A stretch of 64,000 nt of DNA from Candida dubliniensis CD36. Taxonomy: Eukaryota > Ascomycota > Pichiomycetes > Serinales > Debaryomycetaceae. Every line of letters starts with the position of its first letter. The first letter of the stretch is position 1. The notes beneath the pieces are model-generated. The model made no database searches and was not told the origin of the DNA. It saw nothing but the letters and a program-made list of their open reading frames with translations. Positions 51,014 to 61,328 of this stretch are shown here, piece by piece. Position numbers and translations under genes: made by a program. Where the stretch lies: assembly GCF_000026945.1 (NCBI RefSeq), contig NC_012863.1, positions 1,145,501 to 1,209,500 of the forward strand, read 5' to 3'.

Positions 51014-51021
51014 TGTAAATA
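51014..51021 (+). promoter_or_regulatory. Puf3-type element (UGUAAAUA) in 3' region
   Basis: TGTAAATA 47 nt after the stop of the 491-aa mitochondrial protein. It matches the Puf3 core UGUANAUA but has T, not C, at position -2. Such octamers are expected several times by chance in 64 kb of AT-rich DNA. Confidence 0.35.
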
Positions 51022-51301
51022 GATAGAGAATCAATAGCCTTGGTAAATACTATTTGATAGTGTTATCGATTGGGGGAAGGGGTGTATATCTGTGCGTGTA
51101 CTTTGGTATAAACACTTTCCTAATTGGGAAACTTAGCCGGCAGTATGAAGATTGATGACTGATAATCAGTCGTGCACATGGCAACAATACTGAAATGAGT
51201 AATCATCCAGAATGAAAAATTTTTTTTTTTTCGCTGTTTGCCGCGCATGTGTAGGTCCAATTTTGTGATAAATTGCCCCCCACTAAAACTGTTTCTCCGT
51301 C

Positions 51302-51308
51302 TGACTCA
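51302..51308 (+). promoter_or_regulatory. LYS1: Gcn4 site (TGACTCA) upstream of LYS1
   Basis: Perfect TGACTCA, 277 bp upstream of the LYS1 ATG. Gcn4 activates amino-acid biosynthetic genes in yeasts, so the match in a lysine gene promoter is functionally coherent. Confidence 0.75.
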
Positions 51309-51460
51309 TTTCTTTATGGCAGAACGCCTACCGCCTTATCATTCTTTTGTTTCTAGCCACATTGTTGTCGTCCCACATTTCATACCACACCACGACGACT
51401 CAATTAATCGCCGTAACAAAGATTACTCACTCACCCAACATTGTCATTCTCCCCCACTAA

Positions 51461-51468
51461 TATATAAA
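51461..51468 (+). promoter_or_regulatory. LYS1: LYS1 TATA box
   Basis: TATATAAA, 117 bp upstream of the LYS1 ATG and downstream of the Gcn4 site. Confidence 0.6.
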
Positions 51469-51563
51469 CACAATTCTTTCCACGGTTCTCTCCCCTTTCA
51501 TTTTGAAAAAAAAAAAAAAAAAATCAATTCCTTTCAATCAATTCTTATTTTTATTCTTGTTAA

Positions 51564-52706
<1,143 letters not shown>

Positions 52707-52823
52707 GTTACCACAAGTGTATATGTGTTATTTTCATTTCTTGTTACATGCGTATGTGTATATTGATCTATTTATACGATAAGGTACATTATTAATCCAA
52801 AATTACTATTAGTCGTAGTACTA

Positions 52824-54212
52824 CTACTCTAATGTTACATTAACTTTTCTTTTTTTATTCTTTTTTGATTTCTTACCTTTCTTGATCTTTTTACCTTGCA
52901 TTATATTTTTAATTTCTTCACCATCGGTTTCATATTCAGATTCACTAGGGATATCATTATCAATTTCACCTTCACCTGTTCCAGTAATTTGACTTAATGA
53001 AGTAAATCTTCTTTTCATAGTATCCAGTTTTTCAATTCCTTCAGGACTAGTAACAACACAATTTAATCTTTCACCAGTATCATATACGGCAATTTGATCT
53101 TTTAATAATAAATTCCAAATAACAATTCTTCCATCAGATGAAACTGATACTAAATATGGTACTCCATGAGTTTCTGAATTATCTTGAATAAATGATATAC
53201 CTTTAATACGATTAGTATGACCTCTTAATGTGAAATTGGCAGTCAATTCTTCTGGTTTAGAATCCCACATTTTCTCTTCTTCATCATCTGATTCAGAAGT
53301 GGAGTTTTCTATCCCTGATAATACTTGTTCATTAAATTCATAAAATTCAATAACACCATTACTTAATCCCACAACTAACCAATGTTTATTATCAAAGTTT
53401 AAAATATCCATACACATTAAAGTTGGTGATATTTTAATTTTTTTAACAATTTTCGCCGTTGAAGTTTTATAAATTAATATTTGATTTAACATTCCAATTA
53501 AAAAATATGATCCTTTACAATCAGGAGACCATTTAACAAAATCTCCCAGTTGACCTAAATGATCTTTCCCCTTTATTTTTAAAATGGCAGCTTTTTTAGC
53601 GGTCATTAAATTCCATAATCTAATAGTTTGATCTTGTGATACCAGTATAGCAACTCTACCACTTGGATGAATGGCTAAATCATTGATTTTACCCGTATGA
53701 CCTTTTAAAATTCCAAATGTTTCCCAATCTTTAGTTCTCCAAATTATAATTTTCCCATCTTCAGATCCTGATAATAACCATTTCCCAGTTTTCTGTGAAT
53801 AACCTCCACCAACATTGTTGTCTTCATTTTCATTTTTGGTGGAAACTTCAGTAGAAAATTTTAAACTGGTGATGGTCCCACTATGACTTAATAATGTACC
53901 TAATTCTTTTCTTTTTTGTAAATCATAAATTCTTATATGTTCATCATTAGATCCAGTGACTAAATATCTTTTAGCTAAATCCATTGATTTAATTGATAAT
54001 GAATGAGCTTGGAAATGGAAAATTGGTTGGAAGATTGGATCTTTGGTATTAGATGGATCTAATATTACTGATAGACATAATAAATTATGTTCATAAGATC
54101 CAACAAATATTCTAAATTGAATTGATGAAGAGGTGGTGGTGGTAGTGATTGTTGTTGTGGAGTCACTTCCTTTTAATGCAGATTTGATAACTTTAGATTC
54201 TTCTTTAGACAT
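52824..54212 (-). CDS. MAK11: WD40 60S-biogenesis protein Mak11
   Basis: 462 aa from MSKEESKVIKS; S. cerevisiae Mak11 is 468. The frame opens at 54263, but the 17 extra residues are not conserved in character. At least six WD repeats are visible, for example LVTGSNDEHIRIYD, LLSGSEDGKIIIWR and ILVSQDQTIRLWN. The tail is acidic then Lys-rich (KKGKKSKKNKKRK), typical of nucleolar factors. Mak11 binds pre-60S particles at an early stage and was first found through maintenance of killer dsRNA. PAK1IP1 is the animal homologue. A PAC-like GATGAGATGAG lies about 170 bp upstream. It diverges from CDC16 over 348 bp. Confidence 0.85.
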   Translation of the reverse strand: MSKEESKVIKSALKGSDSTTTITTTTTSSSIQFRIFVGSYEHNLLCLSVILDPSNTKDPIFQPIFHFQAHSLSIKSMDLAKRYLVTGSNDEHIRIYDLQKRKELGTLLSHSGTITSLKFSTEVSTKNENEDNNVGGGYSQKTGKWLLSGSEDGKIIIWRTKDWETFGILKGHTGKINDLAIHPSGRVAILVSQDQTIRLWNLMTAKKAAILKIKGKDHLGQLGDFVKWSPDCKGSYFLIGMLNQILIYKTSTAKIVKKIKISPTLMCMDILNFDNKHWLVVGLSNGVIEFYEFNEQVLSGIENSTSESDDEEEKMWDSKPEELTANFTLRGHTNRIKGISFIQDNSETHGVPYLVSVSSDGRIVIWNLLLKDQIAVYDTGERLNCVVTSPEGIEKLDTMKRRFTSLSQITGTGEGEIDNDIPSESEYETDGEEIKNIMQGKKIKKGKKSKKNKKRKVNVTLE

Positions 54213-54560
54213 TTTATAAGTTTTCCTATCACTTCTCAATCGGATAGTACAATGATTTAACAAAAGAAAGGGAAGGGATGATTATAGAAAGGATTGTTAA
54301 AGCAGTGGAAGTAAATTTTTTTTTTTTTTTCATTACCAGAAGTTAGACAGGACTTTATAAAAAAAAAACTTAGCGAGTGTTGATGAGATGAGGAACAACT
54401 GCTACCAACTGTCAACACTCATTTTTAAAATCCAATTTTGCGCGTCCAAATAAAATCTACAAAAACTTCCAACCACTCAAGTTTGACAACAAAGCAAATC
54501 AAATCAAATAATATCAACCAGCCCAATCAACACCTTAACTGAGTTGTATCACCCTTCGCC
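54213..54560. other. Divergent promoter region of MAK11 and CDC16
   Basis: 348 bp. Holds T tract 54317-54330, an A tract at 54360-54368, the PAC-like motif at 54382-54392 and a GCGCG patch (54440-54444). Both genes' control elements must fit here. Confidence 0.6.
54382..54392 (+). promoter_or_regulatory. MAK11: PAC-like element (GATGAGATGAG) upstream of MAK11
   Basis: GATGAGATGAG is the extended form of the PAC motif of ribosome-biogenesis genes. It lies 170-180 bp upstream of the MAK11 ATG. A T tract between it and the gene could serve as a degenerate RRPE or nucleosome-free tract. Confidence 0.55.
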
Positions 54561-56756
54561 ATGGTTCAGAATCAAAAGACTCCTAATCATAATAACTCTA
54601 CTTTATATATATCCCCGGTTGTTAATAAAAAAAATGATTTAATGTATGTTACACCACCTAATCCCACCACGGCAACCAATAAATTATTAGATACTCCAGG
54701 ATCCAATAAATCTACATCAACATCACTGTTTTTCCATTTTGATCGAGCTTCTAATCATAATTTACATGATAGAGCCAATGACAATTTATTGGATGATCCA
54801 TTAACTCCAGTAGATAAATTAAGATTATGGCGACATGATGCCATTATGCAACATCAATATAAAACTGCCGAATTTATTGGTGATAAAATTTTAGAATTAA
54901 CTAATGATGATGCCAATGATGCATTTTGGTTAGGTCAAGTATACTTTAATCAAGGTAATTATTTACGATGTAAACATTTATTAACATCAAATATTAATTA
55001 TCAAAATCTGATTAGTTGTCGATATTTGGCTGGGTATAGTTTAATAAAATTAGAAATGTGGGATGATGCCTTGGATTTGATTGGTGAAACTAACCCTTTC
55101 AAAAATAATGATACCAATCTGACAAGTAGTAGTGCTACCACTGATGGAGGGATAAAACTTGAATCATCAATGTGTTATTTACGAGGATTAATTTATGCCA
55201 ATCAAAATAATTTTGAACGAGCCAAAGAATGTTATAAAGAAGCATGTATGGTTGATGTTAAATGTTATGAAGCATTTAATGAATTGATTGTTAATAATTT
55301 AATGACACCTAATGAAGAATGGGAATTTGTTATGAATCAATTGAATTTCCGAGACAACTTGGATGATAATAATAATGATGAATTAATTAAATTACTTTAT
55401 ATGACAAAATTAAGTAAATATTTAAACACCGATAAATTCAATGAAAGTGAACATATCTTGAGGGAAGAATATGAATTACAAGAAAATTGTGATTTAATGT
55501 TGAGTCGAGCGGATTATTTATATATTCAATGTAATTTTGATGAATGCTTAACTATATGTGAAGGAATTTTAAATAAAGATGAATATAATTTTGATGTTTT
55601 ACCAAATTATTTAAGTTGCCTTTATGAATTAGGTGGGAAAAATAAATTATTTTTAAAAGCTCATCAATTAGCTGAATTACATCCAATTAATCCTATGACT
55701 TGGTTAGCTATAGGAACTTATTATTTATCAATTAATAAAATGGCTGAAGCCAGGAAATTTTTCAGTAAGGCAACATTATTAAACCCTAATTTTGGTAATG
55801 GATGGATTGGATTTGCTCATACATTTGCTGCTGAAGGTGAACATGAACAAGCAATTAGTGCTTATGCTTTTGCTGCAAGATTATTCCCTGGGACTCATTT
55901 ACCTAATTTATTTTTAGGAATGCAACATTTACAAATGAATAATTTAAATTTACTGGAAGAATATTTATTAGCATCATATCATATATGTAATAGTGATCCA
56001 TTATTATTAAATGAATTAGGAGTAATTAATTTCCATAAAAATCAATTTGATAAAGCAGAATTTTTTTTACAAGAAGCTTTAAATGCGGCAAAAAATTTGA
56101 ATTCTGATAGTAAAACTTGGATTTCAATTCATGCTAATTTAGGTCATGTATATCGTCGAGCTAATCAACCTTATAAAGCATTAGATTGTTTTAATCAAGT
56201 TTTAAAAATTAGTAATAAAAATGATGCTAATATATTATCGGCCATTGGATTAATTCATTTAAGATTAAGAAATATTTTCCAAGCTATAGATGTTTTACAT
56301 GATGCCTTGGCAATTTCTCCATTAGATCCAATAGCTAGTGATTTATTGAAAAGAGCATTGGAAGCTAATAAAGAAAATCAAGAAATTTTCACCACTACAG
56401 AGAAATTATTTCAATTGAATTTACCTATAGAAAGAAGAAAACATGAAAGTAGATTACTTAAACAACGACAGCAGCAGCAGCAGCAACAACAACAACAAGT
56501 TAGAGGTGGTGAGAATAGTAAGAATTTAGCTACTCCATTAACTACAAAAGTACGGGATAGAAATATTGATATTAGTAATAATAGTAGTATAGATCCAATA
56601 TTATTTGGTGATACTACTTCAGGTAGAAATAATAATGAAGAACTAGAAGGTGAAGGAGATGATGTAACATTATTAGCTCAAGAATTACAAAATGGTGAAG
56701 CTTCAACTGATGATGAAGATAATGATGAAGATATAATGGATATAGAAAGTGATTAA
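54561..56756 (+). CDS. CDC16: Anaphase-promoting complex TPR subunit Cdc16
   Basis: 731 aa; S. cerevisiae Cdc16 is 840. The N-terminal ~80 residues are low in complexity. From about 85 the Cdc16/APC6 opening is seen: DKLRLWRHDAIMQHQYKTAEFIGDKIL, then DAFWLGQVYF. A long TPR array (to about 620) has ATLLNPNFGNGWIGFAHTFAAEGEHEQAISAYAFA, split here only for description, and HANLGHVYRRANQPYKALDCF. The tail has a ten-Gln tract (56469-56498) and an acidic end. Cdc16 is a dimeric TPR-lobe subunit of the APC/C ubiquitin ligase, needed for anaphase. The start ATG is preceded by GCC. The gene diverges from MAK11. Confidence 0.9.
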   Translation: MVQNQKTPNHNNSTLYISPVVNKKNDLMYVTPPNPTTATNKLLDTPGSNKSTSTSLFFHFDRASNHNLHDRANDNLLDDPLTPVDKLRLWRHDAIMQHQYKTAEFIGDKILELTNDDANDAFWLGQVYFNQGNYLRCKHLLTSNINYQNLISCRYLAGYSLIKLEMWDDALDLIGETNPFKNNDTNLTSSSATTDGGIKLESSMCYLRGLIYANQNNFERAKECYKEACMVDVKCYEAFNELIVNNLMTPNEEWEFVMNQLNFRDNLDDNNNDELIKLLYMTKLSKYLNTDKFNESEHILREEYELQENCDLMLSRADYLYIQCNFDECLTICEGILNKDEYNFDVLPNYLSCLYELGGKNKLFLKAHQLAELHPINPMTWLAIGTYYLSINKMAEARKFFSKATLLNPNFGNGWIGFAHTFAAEGEHEQAISAYAFAARLFPGTHLPNLFLGMQHLQMNNLNLLEEYLLASYHICNSDPLLLNELGVINFHKNQFDKAEFFLQEALNAAKNLNSDSKTWISIHANLGHVYRRANQPYKALDCFNQVLKISNKNDANILSAIGLIHLRLRNIFQAIDVLHDALAISPLDPIASDLLKRALEANKENQEIFTTTEKLFQLNLPIERRKHESRLLKQRQQQQQQQQQQVRGGENSKNLATPLTTKVRDRNIDISNNSSIDPILFGDTTSGRNNNEELEGEGDDVTLLAQELQNGEASTDDEDNDEDIMDIESD
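56469..56498 (+). repeat. CDC16: CAG/CAA tract encoding ten Gln in CDC16
   Basis: Five CAG then five CAA codons in the poorly conserved C-terminal region; likely length-variable. Confidence 0.9.
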
Positions 56757-56825
56757 AATGAATGTTATAAATTTCTGCGCTACCATCGTTTGTTTCTTTT
56801 TCCTAATTTGGAATTACGCCGCACT

Positions 56826-56900
56826 AGTCCCCAGCCCCACCCCCTTGCATCGTATAAATCCATCGCACCCTCTTTTCTCTTTCCTACCAATTTAGACGAG
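56826..56900 (+). promoter_or_regulatory. Promoter-like block without an evident gene
   Basis: A C-rich element (CCCCAGCCCCACCCCC, about 56829-56845), then TATAAA (56853-56858), then a pyrimidine-rich stretch, the usual layout of a plus-strand yeast promoter. The next ATGs open only very short frames, so any transcript would be non-coding or a very distant leader. Confidence 0.35.
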
Positions 56901-57447
56901 AATTATAAAGCAAGCAAGCAAACAGGGACCAAAAAAAACAGGACAAGAAGTTAGTTTCTATTCCCAGTGCTTGCATATATGCAAAGTATTTGACATATTA
57001 CAACTTAAGAATAATCCAACAAGATTGGTTGTTTTGGGAGGAGGATTCATTCATAAAATGAACAATATTGGCAATTGAGTTTGTGTAATAAGCTGATAAA
57101 AGAGGGATGTGCCAAGCACATGACTGTTAATGATTAGTAATACTTGAATGAAAATCATTTATAGCATTCTTATTATACTATATAGTAATGTTTTAGTGAT
57201 GGTGAAGACGTTGCTGATAGTAGTAAGGTGTATATACTAGTGAGTGTAATTATTTGAAAAAGATTGGGTTTACCCTTTGATTCATAATGTATCAACGGTT
57301 GATAAGTATATCCTTTTTTTTTTTTGACAATTCCAGAGTTAATTAAGATAAGAAGAAATCAGAAGAAGAAGAAGGTGGGAAATCAAATTTAAACTAAAAA
57401 AGATTTACCAAGAAAGATTTTCAATTTAATATTAATTTTGAAAAATA

Positions 57448-57459
57448 TGAAAAATTTTC
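57448..57459. promoter_or_regulatory. Isolated RRPE motif (TGAAAAATTTTC)
   Basis: Perfect palindromic-type RRPE in the gene-free gap, with no PAC partner seen nearby and no ribosome-biogenesis gene adjacent. It may be chance or mark a non-coding transcript. Confidence 0.3.
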
Positions 57460-58685
57460 AATAATATTCGAAACAAAGAATTACTCAGCATGTATCATCA
57501 TCCATTGCATTATAGATTCAAACAACCACCTCAGTAGTAATAGTTTTAATTCTAAGAATTAATTCATATTAACGTTGGTGGTGGTGGTGGTGAAGTTCAT
57601 TTTTAGACGATGGAAGAAAATTCTCGTCTTCGTTTATTCTCAATTTCATTTGTAGTAACCAAAAACACAAAATCCACATTAAGCATAATAAACATAACAT
57701 ACATACATGCATGATAATACTTAAAATGCCGGGGATTGTTTATTATTGGGATCACGGTTGAAATTTTAACCAAGATAGGAAAGAATAAAATTATTGAAAT
57801 AATTAGATTTTATAAAATTTATGAATATCAATCAATAGAAAGGGTAAGAAAGGGGGATCCGGATGGATAAGCATCAACTAAACTTGTAGATAGGGTACAT
57901 GAATGAATGAATGAATAAATTTGAATTGATATTAAAGTTATAAACTTTCCTCATCCAAGAAAGGCGGTCGAAGAAATTAAAACAAGAAAATGCAAAAAAG
58001 TGTAAAGCTTAAAATTGGTTAAGCGTATTCTTTCTTTCATGTTAAATTGTATATCAACCATCCTTCCCATATACAATTAGTCACTGGAGTTAGCACACAT
58101 ATAGTCAAATATCAAATAGGAAAAACAAGAATAACGGTACTAACAGTATTACTCTTCTGTAAATAACTAAATTATTCGTAATCACCAACTCATTCATCAA
58201 TATAAAACATACCAAAAAGGGTTTCACCATTCATCAATTCAAGTTTATAATTCGTTAAAAACTCCCAAAATATCCAAAACCAAAACAATTTAAACAATTT
58301 AAACAATTGAAATAAACGAAACCAGGGAAACAATATGAAATACAAGAATACATTAAAATTGTAAAACAAAATTGTAATTATAAAAAAAAAAAAAAATAAG
58401 TCAAATTTGTCTTACTTGACTTAACTTGGCCTTACTTTCTCTTTATGGAATAATGGAAAATTCTTTGCTTTGTTTTGTTTTGTTTCAAAAAAATTTGAAT
58501 GAATTAATAATTTATATAAATATCAAGGCTTAATTCCCATTTCTTATTATTGATATTGAAATTGGGGTTTTCTTATATATATATATGTTATAATTCCTTG
58601 TAAGTGGGTTTATTTCTCTTTTTTAATACAATAAATCTTACCAGTACTTGTCTTAATTAATTCCCCTTTATTTATTACTTCCAAC

Positions 58686-58757
58686 TAGCATCAGTCATTA
58701 TAGCATTAGACATCAAGCATCTAGCATTTGAATTAGCATTTATATTAGCATTAGCAT
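58686..58757. repeat. TAGCAT array (six TAGCAT plus one AAGCAT in 72 bp)
   Basis: Starts at 58686, 58701, 58715 (AAGCAT), 58722, 58734, 58746 and 58752. Spacings are 15, 14, 7, 12, 12 and 6, so it is not a clean tandem repeat. Two more copies lie at 59306 and 59318, close to HSV2. ATTAGCAT resembles homeodomain-type sites. Confidence 0.7.
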
Positions 58758-59376
58758 TATCATCAGAAGTTAAATTTCACTTCTTATTGGGAAGTTTTAG
58801 ATTTTCATTTGTTCAAAACCAACAATCAAATATATAATAGACTCATTTGATTCTATCGTTGGAAATATTATATTATATTATAAGTTGAGGTTTGTTCGTT
58901 CATTAATAATTGTAAAAAGGACATTCAATCAATCAATCTATCAAAGGAAGTAGTTTATCATTCATATATATTTAACACAAAAAGAAAACAAACAAACAAT
59001 TCGTGTGTGTGTGTGTGTGCGTGTCTGCGTGATTAAAACAATAAACATCATCAATTTACAACAACAACAACCATCAACCATCAACCATTAACCTGAATTA
59101 TTACACCCACTTTTTACTTTCATTCTAATCACACTTTCTACCACTTTTCCCAGTTGTTCCACTTTTTTCTTGATCTTCTATTAGTACCACCAACCATCAG
59201 TTATCACCCACACTATTGTTGTTGTTACATATTACCCTCCCCCTTGATTCACATCAATCAACCAAATACACAGGATAGAAGTACATTACACATATTCTAC
59301 ATTTCAAGCATTCTATTTAGCATTACATAAAGTTATACTTTACTTTCAATTCATTTCCCCTTGACTTACATCAATA

Positions 59377-61128
59377 ATGGTATCGGGACATTCTATTACT
59401 ACCCCAACTACTACAACCACCACCACCACCTCCTCCTCTACCACTTCTATACCCAATGATTCAAAAATATTATGCATTAATTTTAATCAAGATCAAGGTT
59501 GTTTTGCAATAAGTCATGAACAAGGTTTTTTGGTCTATAATACTGATCCTATAGAATTACGAGTCAAAAGAAATTTCCACATCAATAGTCATATCTCATC
59601 AAGATCAAATAATAATAATAGTAATGGCAGTAGTAGTGGTAGTGGTAGTAATCATCGTAATAATAGTACTGGGAGTACTGGAAGTAATGGATCGGTTTCA
59701 TCACTGGGATCAAATAATGAATCAACATCTGGTTATAAATCTAATAACAAATCCGGATCAGGAATTGGTCATATTTCCATGTTACATAGAACAAATTATC
59801 TTGCATTAATAGGAGGAGGAGAAAATCCTAAATTCCCCATTAATAAATTAATTATTTGGGATGATTTAAAACGGAAAACTAGTTTACTGTTAGAATTTGA
59901 TACCCCGGTATTAAATGTATTATTATCCAGAGTTCGAATTATTGTTGTATTAATTGATCAAATTATCGTGTATGGATTTGCTGCCCCACCAAAAAAATTC
60001 CAAACTTTTAATACTATAAACAATCCATTAGGTATAGCTGATTTATCAGTTAATAGTCAACAATCCACTATTAATTTATACAACAACGGACCTGTGGTTC
60101 AAGCTCAAGCTCAAGCTCATGGTCCATCCCATTATGATTTTTCAAGACGGAAAAGTTTATCACCAGCAAATTCATCAAGTTCATCAAGTACTTCATTAAA
60201 AGAAAATGGAGGCAATTTAATTACATATACATCACCGTCATCAACAACTTCAATATCAACATCAACTTCAGCTTCAGTCGCTACAATAACTAATACCAAC
60301 AATAATACCGTGGAAGCAACTACTGCTAACCCTACTACAGCAACCACCACCACCACCACCACTACGGCTACTACTCTGACTAAACCATTAGCCAATGGTA
60401 TTGGATCATCTTATCAAACATTAGCATTCCCTGGTCGATCAATGGGACAAATTCAAATTGTTGATGTTGGTAATAACCACAACATTAACAAACATACAAT
60501 AAATATTATTAAAGCTCATAAACTGAATATTCGTTGTTTATGTCTTAATAGAACAGGAACATTAATTGCTAGTGCTTCTATTACTGGTACAATTATTCGT
60601 ATCCATTCTACTCGTACAACAGCATTACTATTTGAATTTAGAAGAGGTATAGATCGAGCCATTATTACATCGATGAAATTTAGTCATGATGATAGTAAGT
60701 TGGCAGTTTTATCAGATAAACATACATTGCATGTATATAATATTGATGAAAAACAACATCCCAATGATACTATTGGTAACAATACAAAGGATGGAGGAGG
60801 AGGATTAAATCGTCATCATTTATTGAATGGATTACCTTATTTACCCAATTATTTTCAAAGTACTTGGAGTTTCTGTTCAGTTAATACCAATAAATATCAT
60901 ACATCCGATTTCGAAGAGGCTAATATTGGTATACAACAGAAATGGACAATAAATGATAGTAATGGTACAGAAGGAAGAGTTGATGAAGGAATAATTGGAT
61001 GGAGTGGTAATGATAGTATTATAATTATATGGAAGTTGAAAAAAATATGGGAAAAATATGTTATTGTTGAAACAGAAAATCATCAATATGATTTAAAACG
61101 AGCAAGTTGGAAAAGACTTGATAGTTGA
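59377..61128 (+). CDS. HSV2: PROPPIN phosphoinositide-binding beta-propeller, Hsv2 type
   Basis: 583 aa. The hallmark FRRG motif is Phe421-Gly424, followed by IDRAIITSMKFSHDDSKLAVLSDKHTLHVYNI. That continuation (SDKxTLHV) matches Hsv2/WIPI3-4 rather than Atg18 or Atg21. The N-terminal blade is present as ILCINFNQDQGCFAISHEQGFLVYN. Several low-complexity Ser/Thr/Asn/Gly insertions (about 70-125 and 215-345) extend it beyond the ~450 aa of S. cerevisiae Hsv2. PROPPINs bind PI3P and PI(3,5)P2 on endosomes and vacuoles. Hsv2 is linked to piecemeal nuclear autophagy. The Thr/Ser-rich N-terminus (4-24) makes the exact start less certain, but the ATG at 59377 is the first after the CT-rich leader. 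Confidence 0.82.
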   Translation: MVSGHSITTPTTTTTTTTSSSTTSIPNDSKILCINFNQDQGCFAISHEQGFLVYNTDPIELRVKRNFHINSHISSRSNNNNSNGSSSGSGSNHRNNSTGSTGSNGSVSSLGSNNESTSGYKSNNKSGSGIGHISMLHRTNYLALIGGGENPKFPINKLIIWDDLKRKTSLLLEFDTPVLNVLLSRVRIIVVLIDQIIVYGFAAPPKKFQTFNTINNPLGIADLSVNSQQSTINLYNNGPVVQAQAQAHGPSHYDFSRRKSLSPANSSSSSSTSLKENGGNLITYTSPSSTTSISTSTSASVATITNTNNNTVEATTANPTTATTTTTTTTATTLTKPLANGIGSSYQTLAFPGRSMGQIQIVDVGNNHNINKHTINIIKAHKLNIRCLCLNRTGTLIASASITGTIIRIHSTRTTALLFEFRRGIDRAIITSMKFSHDDSKLAVLSDKHTLHVYNIDEKQHPNDTIGNNTKDGGGGLNRHHLLNGLPYLPNYFQSTWSFCSVNTNKYHTSDFEEANIGIQQKWTINDSNGTEGRVDEGIIGWSGNDSIIIIWKLKKIWEKYVIVETENHQYDLKRASWKRLDS

Positions 61129-61180
61129 GGGGGAAGGGGGGGTGGTTGATATGAAGGTATAGAGGTTTAATATTATTCGT

Positions 61181-61195
61181 CCCCCCCCCCCCCCC
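61181..61195. repeat. 15-bp C homopolymer downstream of HSV2
   Basis: Run of 15 C in the 200-bp convergent gap between HSV2 and the PET54-like gene; likely unstable in length. Confidence 0.85.
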
Positions 61196-61287
61196 GTGTA
61201 TAGGTAAATGTATATATGCATAAATGTGTTTGCGTGTGTTGTTTCTATATTGAGTTCAAATATATATATATACCTATATATTACCTA

Positions 61288-61295
61288 TATTTACA
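61288..61295 (-). promoter_or_regulatory. PET54: Puf3-type element (CAUGUAAAUA) in PET54 3' region
   Basis: The minus strand reads TGTAAATA with C at -2, the full S. cerevisiae Puf3 consensus CNUGUANAUA. It lies 34 nt after the PET54-like stop. Puf3 binds 3' UTRs of nuclear mRNAs for mitochondrial proteins, and the PUF3-like gene is the divergent neighbour. Confidence 0.55.
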
Positions 61296-61328
61296 TGGAA
61301 TGGTGTGGTATAGTTTACCCTTTTTTGT

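Larger units (their letters stand above)
56757..59376. other. 2.6-kb gene-free gap between CDC16 and HSV2
   Basis: The longest gap. No frame looks coding and no tRNA was recognised. It holds a promoter-like block (56826-56900), a short hairpin (57109-57123), T tract 57314-57324, a perfect RRPE (57448-57459), A tract 58382-58396, a TAGCAT array (58686-58757), a TG run (59003-59019) and a CA/CT-rich HSV2 leader. A long regulated promoter, an unannotated non-coding transcript, or both would fit. Confidence 0.6.

Noticed and set aside
54213..54263. 17-codon N-terminal extension of MAK11
   Set aside because: Residues do not resemble the family and the downstream ATG gives the usual length.
56757..59376. 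Centromere, origin or retrotransposon LTR in the large gap
   Set aside because: No terminal TG-CA repeat pair, target duplication or long inverted repeat could be seen, and the gap is short for a Candida centromere. ChIP data would be needed.
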